A stretch of DNA of 52,660 nucleotides from Bryobacterales bacterium (GCA_025463005.1 JAOAPR010000117.1:1-52660); one strand, 5' to 3'. Counted from the first letter of the stretch, positions 8,736 through 17,007 are shown. Made by a program: numbers and translations. The notes: generated by a model not told the origin, from the letters alone.

Positions 8736-9967
8736 TCATCGGGAAGATTCGGCTTGGTGGCGCGAACGATTTCGAGAATCGCGCCGCGAACTTCAGGCGA
8801 GAGATGCGCGAATGTTTTGCCGGTGTCCTTGCCGCTGAGAATCTCGTATAAGCGCCCGTAAACACGGTCGCGTACCTTGTCCGGCAGACCGTCGAACGCG
8901 GCGCTGTAAATCATGTAGGACAGCGGATAACGGAACAGCCGGGTCTTTAGGTCGAAATCGCGCAGGGAGCGGCCTTGCGGATCGCGCGGGCCGCGCTGCG
9001 GAAAAGTGTCGGTGAAAGTGGAGACGCCCTTAACGGGCTCACGCAGCGGCTCCTCGTCGGCAAAGAGCATGTACTTGAGCATTTCTTCGATTTCGGTGTT
9101 CAGCCGATCCGGCGCAACGCCGATGCGCGCGTCCCAGCCGATGCGGATCATCAGATTGGTCATGCGGGTCTGATGTTCGAGCGTCATCAGCGCGACGATG
9201 TCGCTGGTCGGCGCAAGATACCTGGACGTGTCGAACATCTCCGCCAGGCTCGTGAGATTCTGCGTGGGCTGCCTGGACGGGCCGCCGGAGCGAACCGGAT
9301 CGACCAGGTTGGTGTTATTCCCCAAATGAGTTTGCGAACCATGCGTGCCGGTGACGTACCAGCCTCCCCAGCGCCCGCTGAGTGGAGTGCGATGATCCGT
9401 CATGAAGGCATTGCCGTGTTCCGAGCGGGCTTGCGAGGCCGGATGGATCGAGCTGATGAGGAGTCCCGGGATTCCGAGTGTTACTGCGCCCTGATGACAG
9501 CGCAAGCAGCCGTCGCTGCGCGCGAAGGCCGGCTCAGGAGCATCGACCAGCACATAGAACTGGATGCCCTGTTTGGGATCGAGCGCGGCGATCTCCAGGA
9601 CATCGCTGTCGCGGACGAATCCGATGGTGACATCGTCATTGAAGTAGACGGCGCGCGGCGTTCGAGGACCGATCTTCTCCGACTGCGCGCTGGTTTTCGA
9701 AAATACCAGACCCTGGGAATCGGGATTGATGCCGAGCTGCTTGAGGACGGACGGAAGGTATCCCAAGCCGGAGGCGACTTCCAGTTTTGCCTTGCCGCTT
9801 TCCATCCGCTGCTGGAGGCGGGCGACCGGGTCATTGGCCGGTTGCTGGCCATACTGAATGGCCGGATCGTCGAGCGGGATGAAAAACGTGTCTTCGAGCT
9901 GCTGGGCTATCGCCCATGAAGCGGCGAGTAGGACGGCTGCAACAGCACACGTGGCCGGGCGGCTCAT
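8723..9967 (-). CDS. Secreted protein with one c-type haem motif (unknown function)
   Basis: This 414-residue protein has a signal peptide (MSRPATCAVAAVLLAASWAIAQ) and a single CLRCH haem-binding motif around residue 155. A long, family-less C-terminal part follows, with acidic and His-containing segments (HLGNNTNLVDP, LEHQTRMTNLMIRIGWD). It probably sits in the periplasm as a mono-haem protein. I do not recognise the family. It resembles accessory cytochromes common in Acidobacteria and Planctomycetes. It lies upstream of, and overlaps, the GH51 gene, but the biochemical link is not obvious. Its start codon is preceded by a -10-like box at a distance that suggests a leaderless transcript. 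Confidence 0.75.
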   Translation of the reverse strand: MSRPATCAVAAVLLAASWAIAQQLEDTFFIPLDDPAIQYGQQPANDPVARLQQRMESGKAKLEVASGLGYLPSVLKQLGINPDSQGLVFSKTSAQSEKIGPRTPRAVYFNDDVTIGFVRDSDVLEIAALDPKQGIQFYVLVDAPEPAFARSDGCLRCHQGAVTLGIPGLLISSIHPASQARSEHGNAFMTDHRTPLSGRWGGWYVTGTHGSQTHLGNNTNLVDPVRSGGPSRQPTQNLTSLAEMFDTSRYLAPTSDIVALMTLEHQTRMTNLMIRIGWDARIGVAPDRLNTEIEEMLKYMLFADEEPLREPVKGVSTFTDTFPQRGPRDPQGRSLRDFDLKTRLFRYPLSYMIYSAAFDGLPDKVRDRVYGRLYEILSGKDTGKTFAHLSPEVRGAILEIVRATKPNLPDEWRL

Positions 9968-9973
9968 ATTTCC

Positions 9974-9979
9974 AATATA
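9974..9979 (-). promoter_or_regulatory. -10-like box (TATATT) 6 bases before an ATG
   Basis: On the minus strand, TATATT is followed by GGAAAT and then the ATG at 9967. With the usual 6-8 bases from the -10 box to the transcript start, RNA would begin at or next to the start codon. GGAA might otherwise act as a short ribosome-binding site. No good -35 box is seen at the normal distance. Confidence 0.35.
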
Positions 9980-10040
9980 AACGTTGCGTTGCGCGCAAAA
10001 AATAGAAACGCGTGCCGCAATTCCTTCGTCTCATCACATT

Positions 10041-10511
10041 ATGAAATGCTTCAGCTTACTCGCAACCATTATGATTAGCGCGGTATTAGCTAAGGCTCAA
10101 GGGAACTTTACGCCACCCCAGCAGCACAATTCGAGTGTGGTGGGAATTACCAGCGGACAGACGGCGAGGTTGAACGTCCTATATCCTTCGATCCCGGCGC
10201 CTCTGCTGCAGGTGATGTGCGCTGTTACCTTCTCGATCGTGGATGACCAGGGGACGGTCCTGAAAAGTCAGGATTTCCAGATGCTGGGCGGCAAGACGGC
10301 CTCCGTAAGTCTCAATGCGGATACGGATCTGCCGGGCGGCCACGCCGCGCAGATCCACGCCCTCACGCTCACCCCGGCCACATCTTCCTCGGGTGGTTAT
10401 TGCTCTGTTCTCCCATCGCTCGATATCGTCGACAATGCGACGGGGAAGACGCTAGTGCATCTGGAGATGAGAGTCACCTATCCAAGACCGGCACTCATAC
10501 GAGCAAGATAG
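10041..10511 (+). CDS. Small secreted hypothetical protein
   Basis: This 156-residue protein starts at ATG 10041 with a signal peptide (MKCFSLLATIMISAVLAKAQ). The mature part is rich in Ser, Thr and beta-prone residues (TARLNVLYP, TFSIVDDQGTVLKSQDF, KTASVSLNADTDL) and holds two cysteines that could form a disulfide. It looks like a small periplasmic beta-sandwich of unknown role. An upstream in-frame extension to 9984 exists but would bury the signal peptide, so I reject it. It is divergent from the mono-haem protein gene and converges with the MFS gene. Confidence 0.65.
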   Translation: MKCFSLLATIMISAVLAKAQGNFTPPQQHNSSVVGITSGQTARLNVLYPSIPAPLLQVMCAVTFSIVDDQGTVLKSQDFQMLGGKTASVSLNADTDLPGGHAAQIHALTLTPATSSSGGYCSVLPSLDIVDNATGKTLVHLEMRVTYPRPALIRAR

Positions 10512-10580
10512 TCTTCTTGTGGACTTCGACCATCCCGCGATCTCCGTCCACTTTCACCCAGAGATCCGCGAATAAAGTCG

Positions 10581-11978
10581 TTAATGCGAAATCTCCTCCA
10601 ACGTCAGGTGGCGCGTTCTGGGTCCGAAGCGGCCGATAGTCACGATCATGATCGCCATGGCCCCAGCGATAAATAGGGCCACGGCCGGCGTGCCGCCCTC
10701 TTTCAGGAAGAAGCCGATCAGCAGCCCGGCGAAGGCCGCACTCACGCGGCTCCAGCTATAGACAAACCCGACCGCGCGCGCACGGATGCGGGTCGGAAAC
10801 AGCTCGCCTTGATAGTTGTGAAGCGAGAACGACATCCAGTTGTTCGAAAGCGTCACTAGCACTCCGAAAAGAATCACGAACGCGGCGCTTTGCTGGATGG
10901 CGAATAAATAGATGAAGGTTCCGATGCACAGACCGGCGCATACGATCTGCCACTTGCGCTCCATGCGGTCGGCTACCAGCATGCCGAGCAGCGGGCCGAT
11001 GGGATTCGCGATCGCGATGATGAAGGAGTATTCCAGGCTGGTAGTGATGTTGATTCCCTTGGCGATCAGCAGCGTCGGAACCCACGAACCGAAGCCATAG
11101 AAGCCGATGGTCTGCATCAGGTTGAAGATCGACAACACCAAAGTACGCTTTCCATGGGGCGGCCGAAAGATTTCCTGGAAATTGCCGGACCCGGCGCTTA
11201 CGGCGATCGGCGGACCCGTCGGCGGCAGCGGAGTTCCAGTGTCACGGACTACGCGCGATTCGAGTTCCATCATCACGCGCTCCGCATCCTTTTCGCGCCC
11301 ATGTAGAGCCAGCCAGCGCGGGCTTTCCGGCAAACTACGCCGGAGCCACCACCCGATAATCGCGCCCACCGCTCCGATCAGAGCCACCCAGCGCCAGCCT
11401 TCGAGTCCAAAGGGCCGCTTGGGAACCAGCAGCCAGCCCAGCAGCGCGACCACGGGCACGATGGAGAACGCGACGAACTGGTAAAACGCGAACGCTCTCC
11501 CGCGCCCCTGCGGCGGTACGAACTCGGGCAGGTAGGTGTCGATCGTGACCTGTTCCAGCCCCACTCCGATGCTCGCGATGAAGCGCCACGTGTCGACACC
11601 GGCAGCGGTGTTCTGGAACGCCATGATGGCGGTGCAAATGGAATACCACACCAACGAAGAAATGAAGATTGCGCGCCGGCCGAAGCGGTCGGCTACGAAA
11701 CCGAAGCCCATACAGCCCACGAACATCCCCGCGAAAGTGCAAAACACGAAAAACCCGATGCCGTTAATCGAAAAAAGGTTCGTGGCGCTGCTGGTGAACA
11801 TCCCGCTCGCCACCAATCCCGGTGCGATGTAGGTGCTGAGGAAAATATCGTAAAATTCGAACGCGCCGCCGAGCGAGATCAGGAATACCAGGCGCCACAA
11901 CGTCCGCGTCAGCGGCAACCGGTCGAGCCGCGCGGCGATGCGGCTGGCGAACTCCGGAGCGCCCTGTGACGATGCCAT
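10581..11978 (-). CDS. MFS transporter, metabolite:H+ symporter type
   Basis: This 465-residue 12-span permease has both sugar-porter-type MFS signatures, GFVADRFGRRAIF after span 2 and LPESPRWLALHGR after span 6. LLGMLVADRMERKW occurs in the second half. This pattern fits the YdjE/NiaP/aromatic-acid symporter branch. It is the last gene of a leftward set (VOC protein, substrate-binding protein, MFS) with a 39-base gap upstream. With pcaGH nearby, an aromatic or small organic acid is a reasonable guess for the substrate, but the sequence does not prove it. Confidence 0.82.
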   Translation of the reverse strand: MASSQGAPEFASRIAARLDRLPLTRTLWRLVFLISLGGAFEFYDIFLSTYIAPGLVASGMFTSSATNLFSINGIGFFVFCTFAGMFVGCMGFGFVADRFGRRAIFISSLVWYSICTAIMAFQNTAAGVDTWRFIASIGVGLEQVTIDTYLPEFVPPQGRGRAFAFYQFVAFSIVPVVALLGWLLVPKRPFGLEGWRWVALIGAVGAIIGWWLRRSLPESPRWLALHGREKDAERVMMELESRVVRDTGTPLPPTGPPIAVSAGSGNFQEIFRPPHGKRTLVLSIFNLMQTIGFYGFGSWVPTLLIAKGINITTSLEYSFIIAIANPIGPLLGMLVADRMERKWQIVCAGLCIGTFIYLFAIQQSAAFVILFGVLVTLSNNWMSFSLHNYQGELFPTRIRARAVGFVYSWSRVSAAFAGLLIGFFLKEGGTPAVALFIAGAMAIMIVTIGRFGPRTRHLTLEEISH

Positions 11979-12017
11979 CTAAACTCGGGAAACTGCCTCC
12001 GCGACGGGCGTCTCGTG

Positions 12018-12896
12018 CTACTCGGACGGCACCGAGACAGTGGCCTGTTCGTAATTGCACTCGCCCATGCCGCCTTCGGCAAAAATGGGACGCTCGGCGA
12101 TCCACTGGAACGATTCTTCGAACACGTCGCGCGTGTAGGGCTCGAAGACGATGCGCTCACCCGGTCCCCATCGTCGTGTGTCCATCTGATCCAGGAACCG
12201 CGCGGGAAATTCTTTCTTGTAGTAGTGCGTGTAAAGCTCGGGCCGCAGATCGATATCGCGTTGGGCGCGGCGCAGCGCCCGGAAGAATTTGCGCACGTCC
12301 TCCGGATCGGGATCGCCCGTGATGAGCGTCGCGATCATGAAGGTGCTGTCGATAATCTTCCGGAACCCGAGCTGTTCCACGAAATAATACGGACCGCTGA
12401 ACAGCGACGCCGCCGGAGATTTCCGGTCGATAAGCTGCTCCATGCGATGGAACAGCAGCCCTTCGGAGAATGACAGGTTGATCTGATCGGGCTTCAGGTA
12501 TTGCTCCAGCGCCTGGATGGTCGAATAATGACTGCCGGATTGAAACCCCACCGAGATCGGAACACCGGCCAGATCCGCGGGAGTCTGGATCGGCGAATCC
12601 GGCGGCACAAACACGCCGGCTGGCGAGACCGAATAAGCGTCGCGATACAGCTTGCCGTGCCCGTTGCTGGCCGCGACGTTCACCGTCCAGTGGCAGGCGC
12701 AACTGATATCACTGGTCCGTCCCTTTTCAAACGTTTGATACGCGCCGAACTTGTCGCCCAGGTCGTGCTTCTTGCCTTCTTTCGAGATCAGCTCGTCGCG
12801 GAACTCGTAATCCAAGCCCTCGGCGGCAAAATAGCCCTTCTCTTCGGCGACCCATTCCTGCAAACGCATGTGCGGCGCGATGACGAATTTAGCCAT
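12018..12896 (-). CDS. NMT1/TauA-type solute-binding protein without signal peptide
   Basis: This 292-residue periplasmic-binding-protein fold resembles NitT/TauT (NMT1) receptors. MRLQEWVAEEKGYFAAEGLD at the N terminus, PADLAGVPISVGFQSGSHYS and ALEQYLKPDQINLSF are typical. It begins directly with the fold and no export signal is visible, so it may be cytoplasmic. No ABC permease or ATPase gene lies nearby; the neighbour is an MFS permease. The Cys-rich CACH near residue 80 is not a haem motif. It follows the VOC gene by 20 bases, consistent with an operon. A sensor or binding role for an aromatic or heterocyclic ligand is possible. Confidence 0.7.
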   Translation of the reverse strand: MAKFVIAPHMRLQEWVAEEKGYFAAEGLDYEFRDELISKEGKKHDLGDKFGAYQTFEKGRTSDISCACHWTVNVAASNGHGKLYRDAYSVSPAGVFVPPDSPIQTPADLAGVPISVGFQSGSHYSTIQALEQYLKPDQINLSFSEGLLFHRMEQLIDRKSPAASLFSGPYYFVEQLGFRKIIDSTFMIATLITGDPDPEDVRKFFRALRRAQRDIDLRPELYTHYYKKEFPARFLDQMDTRRWGPGERIVFEPYTRDVFEESFQWIAERPIFAEGGMGECNYEQATVSVPSE

Positions 12897-12916
12897 AACC
12901 TATACATGATCGCAGA

Positions 12917-13789
12917 TCATTCGAACCCGAGCCACCAACCCGACTTCCCGGTATCCAGCCAGGAAATCGCGGCCCCAAACCAAGCAGTTTTCGACGACAG
13001 GCGGTACGATCCTGCGTTCCGCGCGTGCAAGATGAACGCAGATGGTCCTTCGCCGACACTATTGATCCGCGCCGCCAACCACGATGACGCATTCACCGGC
13101 ATCGCGAGCACCACCGGTGTCCCGGGGAACGCAGCGAGCCTTGCGCCAAAGCCGGCATCGTCTTGCTGGACCGGCGCCGGCAGCCCGTATGCCTTGCGAT
13201 AACGCTTCACCGAATCTTTCAGGTCGCGAACGGCGATGACCACTCGCGCCACGCCGGTGAAGTCCTGGGTGCTGGGCTTGCCGGCCGGAGTCGCGCGCTG
13301 CTCCCGCGGCGTGAAATCGCGAATCAGGAACGGGAAAAACATCCCGTTGGGCCCAGTGCCCACCGGCGCCGCTTCCCATTCCAGACGCACGCCATCCGGC
13401 CGGGCCCGGCCACTCCGCGCGGGCTGAACGGCGATGTTCCTCGCTTGCAGACGCTTTGCTTCGAAACCGAAATCCTGCGGCCGCACCGCCCACGCGCACG
13501 GCCCCGCATTGTTCTGCATGGATTTCGACCAGTAATGTGCCGCCACCGCCGCCGGATCGGCATTGGGCTGGATCGCGATCAGCTCCAGATACGAGCCGTC
13601 CGGAAAGCTGGTCAGCGCCATCTCAGTTGCATGATTGCTGTGCGGTCCGCCGTATTCCGAAGCGATCCCCAGCGCGGCAAGGCTCGCTCGCATCGCTTTC
13701 AAATCTCTGCCTGCCACGGTCACATGGTCAATCCTTAGATCCGCAGCGGGCAGCAACATAGGAAATAGAAGGAGCAAGGCGCAGCGCAC
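12917..13789 (-). CDS. Secreted VOC/glyoxalase-fold protein (Glyoxalase_3 type)
   Basis: This 290-residue protein has two vicinal-oxygen-chelate modules. DLRIDHVTVAGRDLKAMRAS opens the first and VARVVIAVRDLKDSVKRYRK the second. With GTG 13789 as start it begins MRCALLLLFPMLLPAA, a good signal peptide, so it should be exported. GTG 13810 or an ATG-like start further up would put 7-16 charged residues in front. A TATACT box sits 6 bases before GTG 13789, which favours that start and a leaderless message. No metal-ligand set is obvious, so the reaction is unknown. It heads the operon with the binding protein and MFS permease. Confidence 0.68.
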   Translation of the reverse strand: MRCALLLLFPMLLPAADLRIDHVTVAGRDLKAMRASLAALGIASEYGGPHSNHATEMALTSFPDGSYLELIAIQPNADPAAVAAHYWSKSMQNNAGPCAWAVRPQDFGFEAKRLQARNIAVQPARSGRARPDGVRLEWEAAPVGTGPNGMFFPFLIRDFTPREQRATPAGKPSTQDFTGVARVVIAVRDLKDSVKRYRKAYGLPAPVQQDDAGFGARLAAFPGTPVVLAMPVNASSWLAARINSVGEGPSAFILHARNAGSYRLSSKTAWFGAAISWLDTGKSGWWLGFE

Positions 13790-13795
13790 AAATCG

Positions 13796-13803
13796 AGTAT
13801 AAT
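13796..13803. promoter_or_regulatory. Overlapping divergent -10 boxes
   Basis: TATAAT at 13798-13803 reads rightward and ends 8 bases before ATG 13812 of the PQQ dehydrogenase. On the other strand TATACT (13801-13796) ends 6 bases before GTG 13789 of the VOC gene. Both spacings place transcript starts at or next to the start codons. No convincing -35 box is seen on either side. Confidence 0.5.
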
Positions 13804-13811
13804 TCGTCACG

Positions 13812-15524
13812 ATGACTCGCTTGCTGTACTTCCTCACATGTTCAGTTCTCTTGACCGCTCAGGTCCAGCGCTACGTGCCCGTCACTCAGCAGATGCTCGA
13901 AAACCCCAGCCCCGACGACTGGCTGATGTTCAGCCGGACCTACGACGCCCAGCGCTTCAGCCCGCTGAAGCAGATCAACAAGCAGAACGTGGGACAACTC
14001 CGCCTGGCCTGGGAACGCGGCATGGGCGCCGGCCAGACCGAAACCATCCCGCTCGTCCATAACGGCGTCATGTACGTCGTGAATCCTGGTGCGATCGTGC
14101 AGGCGCTGGATGCGGCTACGGGCGACGTTCTGTGGGAGTACAAGCGCGATGTTCCCGCTAACGTTGCCGGCCAGGCACGCACCAAATCGCTGGCGATTTA
14201 CCAGGACATCGTCGCCTACACAGCGCCCGATAGTTTCGTGGTCGGCTTGGACGCGCGCACCGGCGAGCTGCGCTGGCAGACCAAGGTCGATTCCCGCGGC
14301 AACACCTCCGGCCCGCTGATCGTCGAAGGCAAAGTTATTTCGGGCGGCGCCTGCGCCGGCAATCGCTCGAACTGCTATATCTCGGCTCACGACGCCCTCA
14401 CCGGCAAGGAAGCCTGGAGATTCTACACAACTCCCGCGCCGGGCGAGCCTGGCGACGAAAGCTGGGCCGGCGCACCTCTCGATAAGCGCCTGGCATCCAC
14501 CTGGGGACTTCCCGGGGCCTACGATCCGGTGCGGAAGATGCTCTACTGGGGCGTCGCGAATCCCATGCCCGACCAGCGCTCCGCACGGCATGACGGAAAT
14601 CCCGACGCGATCTCGCGCACCGCGCCCGCCGATCTCTACAGCAACTCGACCATCGCGATCGATCCGGCCACCGGGAAGCTGGCCTGGTATTACCAGCATC
14701 TCCCCGGCGACGATTGGGACTCCGACTACACCCATGAACGAACGCTGGTGCGCACGCGCCTGAACCCCGATCCCAAGTTCGTGAAGTGGATCAATCCCGA
14801 CATCCCACGCGGGCAGGAGCGCGATCTGGCGGTCACCATCGGCGAAGCGGGCGGCATCTTCGCGCTGGACCGCGCCACCGGACAGTTTCTGTGGGCCACG
14901 CCCTTCCCGTTTGACGCGCCGGAAAACGTCATATCGGGCATCGACGTGAAGACCGGTAAAACTTCCATCAACTGGGACAACGTGTTCAAGCAGCCGGGCG
15001 AGAAGCACACCATCTGCTACTGGAACACGCGCAGTTACTGGCCCACCTCGTATTCCCCAGCCACGAATTCGCTCTATACGTCCTATATCGACAACTGCCG
15101 CGAGCTGACCACTGCGGGCCCTGCCGGACGCGGCGGCTGGAAGGTAGTCCCGCGGCCCGGATCGGATCCCAAGGCGCTTACCGGCCTCGCCAAGATCAAC
15201 CTGTCCACCGGCGAAATCCTGCGCTTCGACCTGGGCCGCGCCCCGGGCAACGGGGCCATGTTGGCAACAGCGGGGGACCTCGTATTTCACGGTGACATGA
15301 ATCGCCGTTTCCGGGCCTTCGACGCGGAAACCGGAAAGCAAGTCTGGGAATCGATCCTGGGCGGAAACATTTCGGTCAGCACCATCAGCTACGCGGTCAA
15401 CGGGAAACAGTACATCGCGGTGATGACCGGCGACAATCTTAAGGTTCCCGAGTTGGCAGCCGAGGTGCCCGAGCTCAAGACACCGCGCGGGCACAACGCG
15501 ATCTACGTATTCAGCCTGCCGTAA
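13812..15524 (+). CDS. PQQ-dependent alcohol dehydrogenase, lanthanide-type active site
   Basis: This 570-residue quinoprotein has an eight-bladed propeller with repeated ALDAATGDVLWEY-type W-motifs and a signal peptide (MTRLLYFLTCSVLLTAQ). It oxidises alcohols in the periplasm with PQQ. The active-site loop reads PGDDWDSD. By analogy with XoxF and PedH, Asp303 is the catalytic base and Asp305 the extra lanthanide ligand, where calcium enzymes have Ala or Ser. The adjacent-cysteine pair found in most methanol/ethanol dehydrogenases is missing; separated cysteines occur in GGACAGNRSNCYIS. There is no haem motif, so electrons must leave through a separate cytochrome. The start is predicted to be leaderless. 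Confidence 0.88.
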   Translation: MTRLLYFLTCSVLLTAQVQRYVPVTQQMLENPSPDDWLMFSRTYDAQRFSPLKQINKQNVGQLRLAWERGMGAGQTETIPLVHNGVMYVVNPGAIVQALDAATGDVLWEYKRDVPANVAGQARTKSLAIYQDIVAYTAPDSFVVGLDARTGELRWQTKVDSRGNTSGPLIVEGKVISGGACAGNRSNCYISAHDALTGKEAWRFYTTPAPGEPGDESWAGAPLDKRLASTWGLPGAYDPVRKMLYWGVANPMPDQRSARHDGNPDAISRTAPADLYSNSTIAIDPATGKLAWYYQHLPGDDWDSDYTHERTLVRTRLNPDPKFVKWINPDIPRGQERDLAVTIGEAGGIFALDRATGQFLWATPFPFDAPENVISGIDVKTGKTSINWDNVFKQPGEKHTICYWNTRSYWPTSYSPATNSLYTSYIDNCRELTTAGPAGRGGWKVVPRPGSDPKALTGLAKINLSTGEILRFDLGRAPGNGAMLATAGDLVFHGDMNRRFRAFDAETGKQVWESILGGNISVSTISYAVNGKQYIAVMTGDNLKVPELAAEVPELKTPRGHNAIYVFSLP

Positions 15525-15535
15525 CGGTAGGGCCG

Positions 15536-15631
15536 GCAAACTGGGGACTGCCTACGAATTTTCGCGCCCGCAAGTCGCGAATTGTCTGACTCCATTGGGC
15601 GCGGAATTTCGCGGGCTGTCCCCAGGTTTGC
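15536..15631. repeat. Long imperfect palindrome between convergent genes
   Basis: GCAAACTGGGGAC (15536-15548) pairs with GTCCCCAGGTTTGC (15618-15631), with one bulged base. Inside, GCCCGC...GCGAATT and GGAATTTCGCGGGC form further imperfect inverted repeats. The element fills the 115-base gap between the stops of the PQQ dehydrogenase and pcaG. It may be a two-way terminator or a REP/MITE-like dispersed element. No transposase or long T-run accompanies it. Confidence 0.55.
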
Positions 15632-15639
15632 AGGGCGCG

Positions 15640-16203
15640 CTAATCCAGAAAAAACGGCGTTTCATTCTCGCCGCGAAGCACGAGATCGAATCGATACGAC
15701 TCGGGACCCTCGCGCGTGGCGAACAGCCGCTTGCGTGCGGTCGGATCGGTAATGCAATCCAGCACCGGATCCCGCACCGAATCGGGATTGTCGGCGAAGA
15801 ACACCGTCGTCACCAGACGCCGCGTTAGCCCGATCGCCAGGATCATCAGGTTCGCGTGCGGGCAGCGCGGACTCCCATCCTCGGCCGCATAGCTTCCCGG
15901 CAGCACCGTGCGGATTCTGTACCACCCCTCGGCGTCCGTACGCGCACGCCCCCAACCCGCGAACCCCGGATCCGCATCGCTGCAGCGCGGGTCACTTGAG
16001 TGGCGAAAGATCCCGCTGGCGTCGGGTTGCCAGATTTCGAGGATCGTGTTCCGAGTGGGAACACCGCCCTCCTGCAGAATCCGCCCGCTCAGGACAATGT
16101 GCTGGCCGCGCGCGACACCTCCCCGATAATGCGTCAGGTCGTCGTGACCCTCCACAAACGACGCCGGAAAAAAAGGACCAATGGTGCAGTAAGGCGAAAC
16201 CAT
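15640..16203 (-). CDS. pcaG: Protocatechuate 3,4-dioxygenase alpha chain
   Basis: This 187-residue protein begins MVSPYCTIGPFFPASF. It shares the intradiol-dioxygenase beta-sandwich (ARGQHIVLSGRILQEGG, ILEIWQPDASG, TDAEGWYRIRTVLPGSY) with PcaH but lacks the iron-ligand set, as alpha chains do. With PcaH it cleaves protocatechuate between the two hydroxyls to 3-carboxymuconate. The ATG at 16203 lies 2 bases after the pcaH stop. The frame stays open to 16458 but that stretch lies over pcaH, so I use the internal ATG. Confidence 0.88.
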   Translation of the reverse strand: MVSPYCTIGPFFPASFVEGHDDLTHYRGGVARGQHIVLSGRILQEGGVPTRNTILEIWQPDASGIFRHSSDPRCSDADPGFAGWGRARTDAEGWYRIRTVLPGSYAAEDGSPRCPHANLMILAIGLTRRLVTTVFFADNPDSVRDPVLDCITDPTARKRLFATREGPESYRFDLVLRGENETPFFLD

Positions 16204-16205
16204 CG

Positions 16206-16919
16206 TCAATCGAGCGCCGGCGTGCGCCGCCTCCCGCGCATGACGAAATCGCGACGAAACCCCATCGCATTCACCTCGCCCATCGACGTCCCCTCGAACT
16301 CGAAAATGAGCCGCTCGCGCACATCGCGGTCCGGCACGGCGTTGAGAAGCAGGTCGGTCTCGTTCAGGGGCTCGCCGGGGAAAAAAATCTGGGTCACGAA
16401 GCGGTCCATCCAGCTCCGGCCGAGGATCGAAAAGTGGATGTGCGGCGGCCGCCACCACCAGCCCGATTCGAGCACCGGGTAGGCTCCGGGCTTGATGGAG
16501 AAAAACTGATACCGACCCTCAGCGTCCGTAATCAGCCGGCCTTCCCCAGTGAAGTTCGGATCGATGGGCGCAGGGTGGCGATCGGCATCGTGGATATACT
16601 TGCCGGCCGAGTTGGCCTGCCAGATCTCGATTACCGCGCCCGAAATGGGCGAGCCGTCTTCATCCGCGATGCGGCCGCTGATCTGGATGAGCTGCCCTGT
16701 GGCCCTGGGTGCATCTGCGGCGAGCCTGGACAAGTCCATCGGCCCCACGTCGAACCTCTGGTCCAATTCGGCAGGGCCAGTCCGCTCTGAGAGCGTCAGC
16801 GGTCGCGCGATTAACGGCGCCGAAGGGGTGCGCGTGAAGCTGAGCGGATAGCGATCGATATAGCGCGCGAGCTGAGTACGATCGTCGTAGGGTTGGTAGT
16901 CGATACGCGGTGCGGGCAT
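16206..16919 (-). CDS. pcaH: Protocatechuate 3,4-dioxygenase beta chain
   Basis: This 237-residue iron-binding subunit has all four expected non-haem Fe(III) ligands: Tyr108 (GKYIH), Tyr147 (GAYPV), His160 and His162 (RPPHIHFS). They match Pseudomonas PcaH ligands 408, 447, 460 and 462 with a constant offset of 300. Length is normal for PcaH. It performs intradiol ring cleavage of protocatechuate in the beta-ketoadipate pathway. Later pathway genes (pcaB, C, D) are not in the window, so the rest must be elsewhere. pcaH is followed at once by pcaG. Confidence 0.93.
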   Translation of the reverse strand: MPAPRIDYQPYDDRTQLARYIDRYPLSFTRTPSAPLIARPLTLSERTGPAELDQRFDVGPMDLSRLAADAPRATGQLIQISGRIADEDGSPISGAVIEIWQANSAGKYIHDADRHPAPIDPNFTGEGRLITDAEGRYQFFSIKPGAYPVLESGWWWRPPHIHFSILGRSWMDRFVTQIFFPGEPLNETDLLLNAVPDRDVRERLIFEFEGTSMGEVNAMGFRRDFVMRGRRRTPALD

Positions 16920-16948
16920 GTGGCTCGTCTTTGCATTCTAAAACAGAA

Positions 16949-16984
16949 GCGCCAGAACCTGGGGTTCAACCCAGATCCTGGCGC
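16949..16984 (-). terminator. Rho-independent terminator of the TonB receptor gene
   Basis: GCGCCAG (16949-16955) pairs with CTGGCGC (16978-16984), and an inner CTGGG (16959-16963) pairs with CCCAG (16970-16974). The minus strand then reads TTCTGTTTT, a T-rich tail. It lies about 24 bases after the stop of the 17008-20862 gene and in front of pcaH, separating the two units. Confidence 0.75.
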
Positions 16985-17007
16985 GTGTATTGAGAGTGTC
17001 CTAACGC

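Noticed and set aside
12690-12710. CACH in the solute-binding protein as a haem motif
   Set aside because: Haem attachment needs two residues between the cysteines; here there is only one, and no signal peptide exists.
13842-15539. Leftward 565-codon ORF opposite the PQQ dehydrogenase
   Set aside because: It is a GC-rich shadow frame. The plus strand encodes a clear quinoprotein with repeats and active-site residues.
16204-16458. N-terminal extension of pcaG
   Set aside because: The stretch is antisense-free but lies in the wrong frame over pcaH; family alignment begins at ATG 16203.
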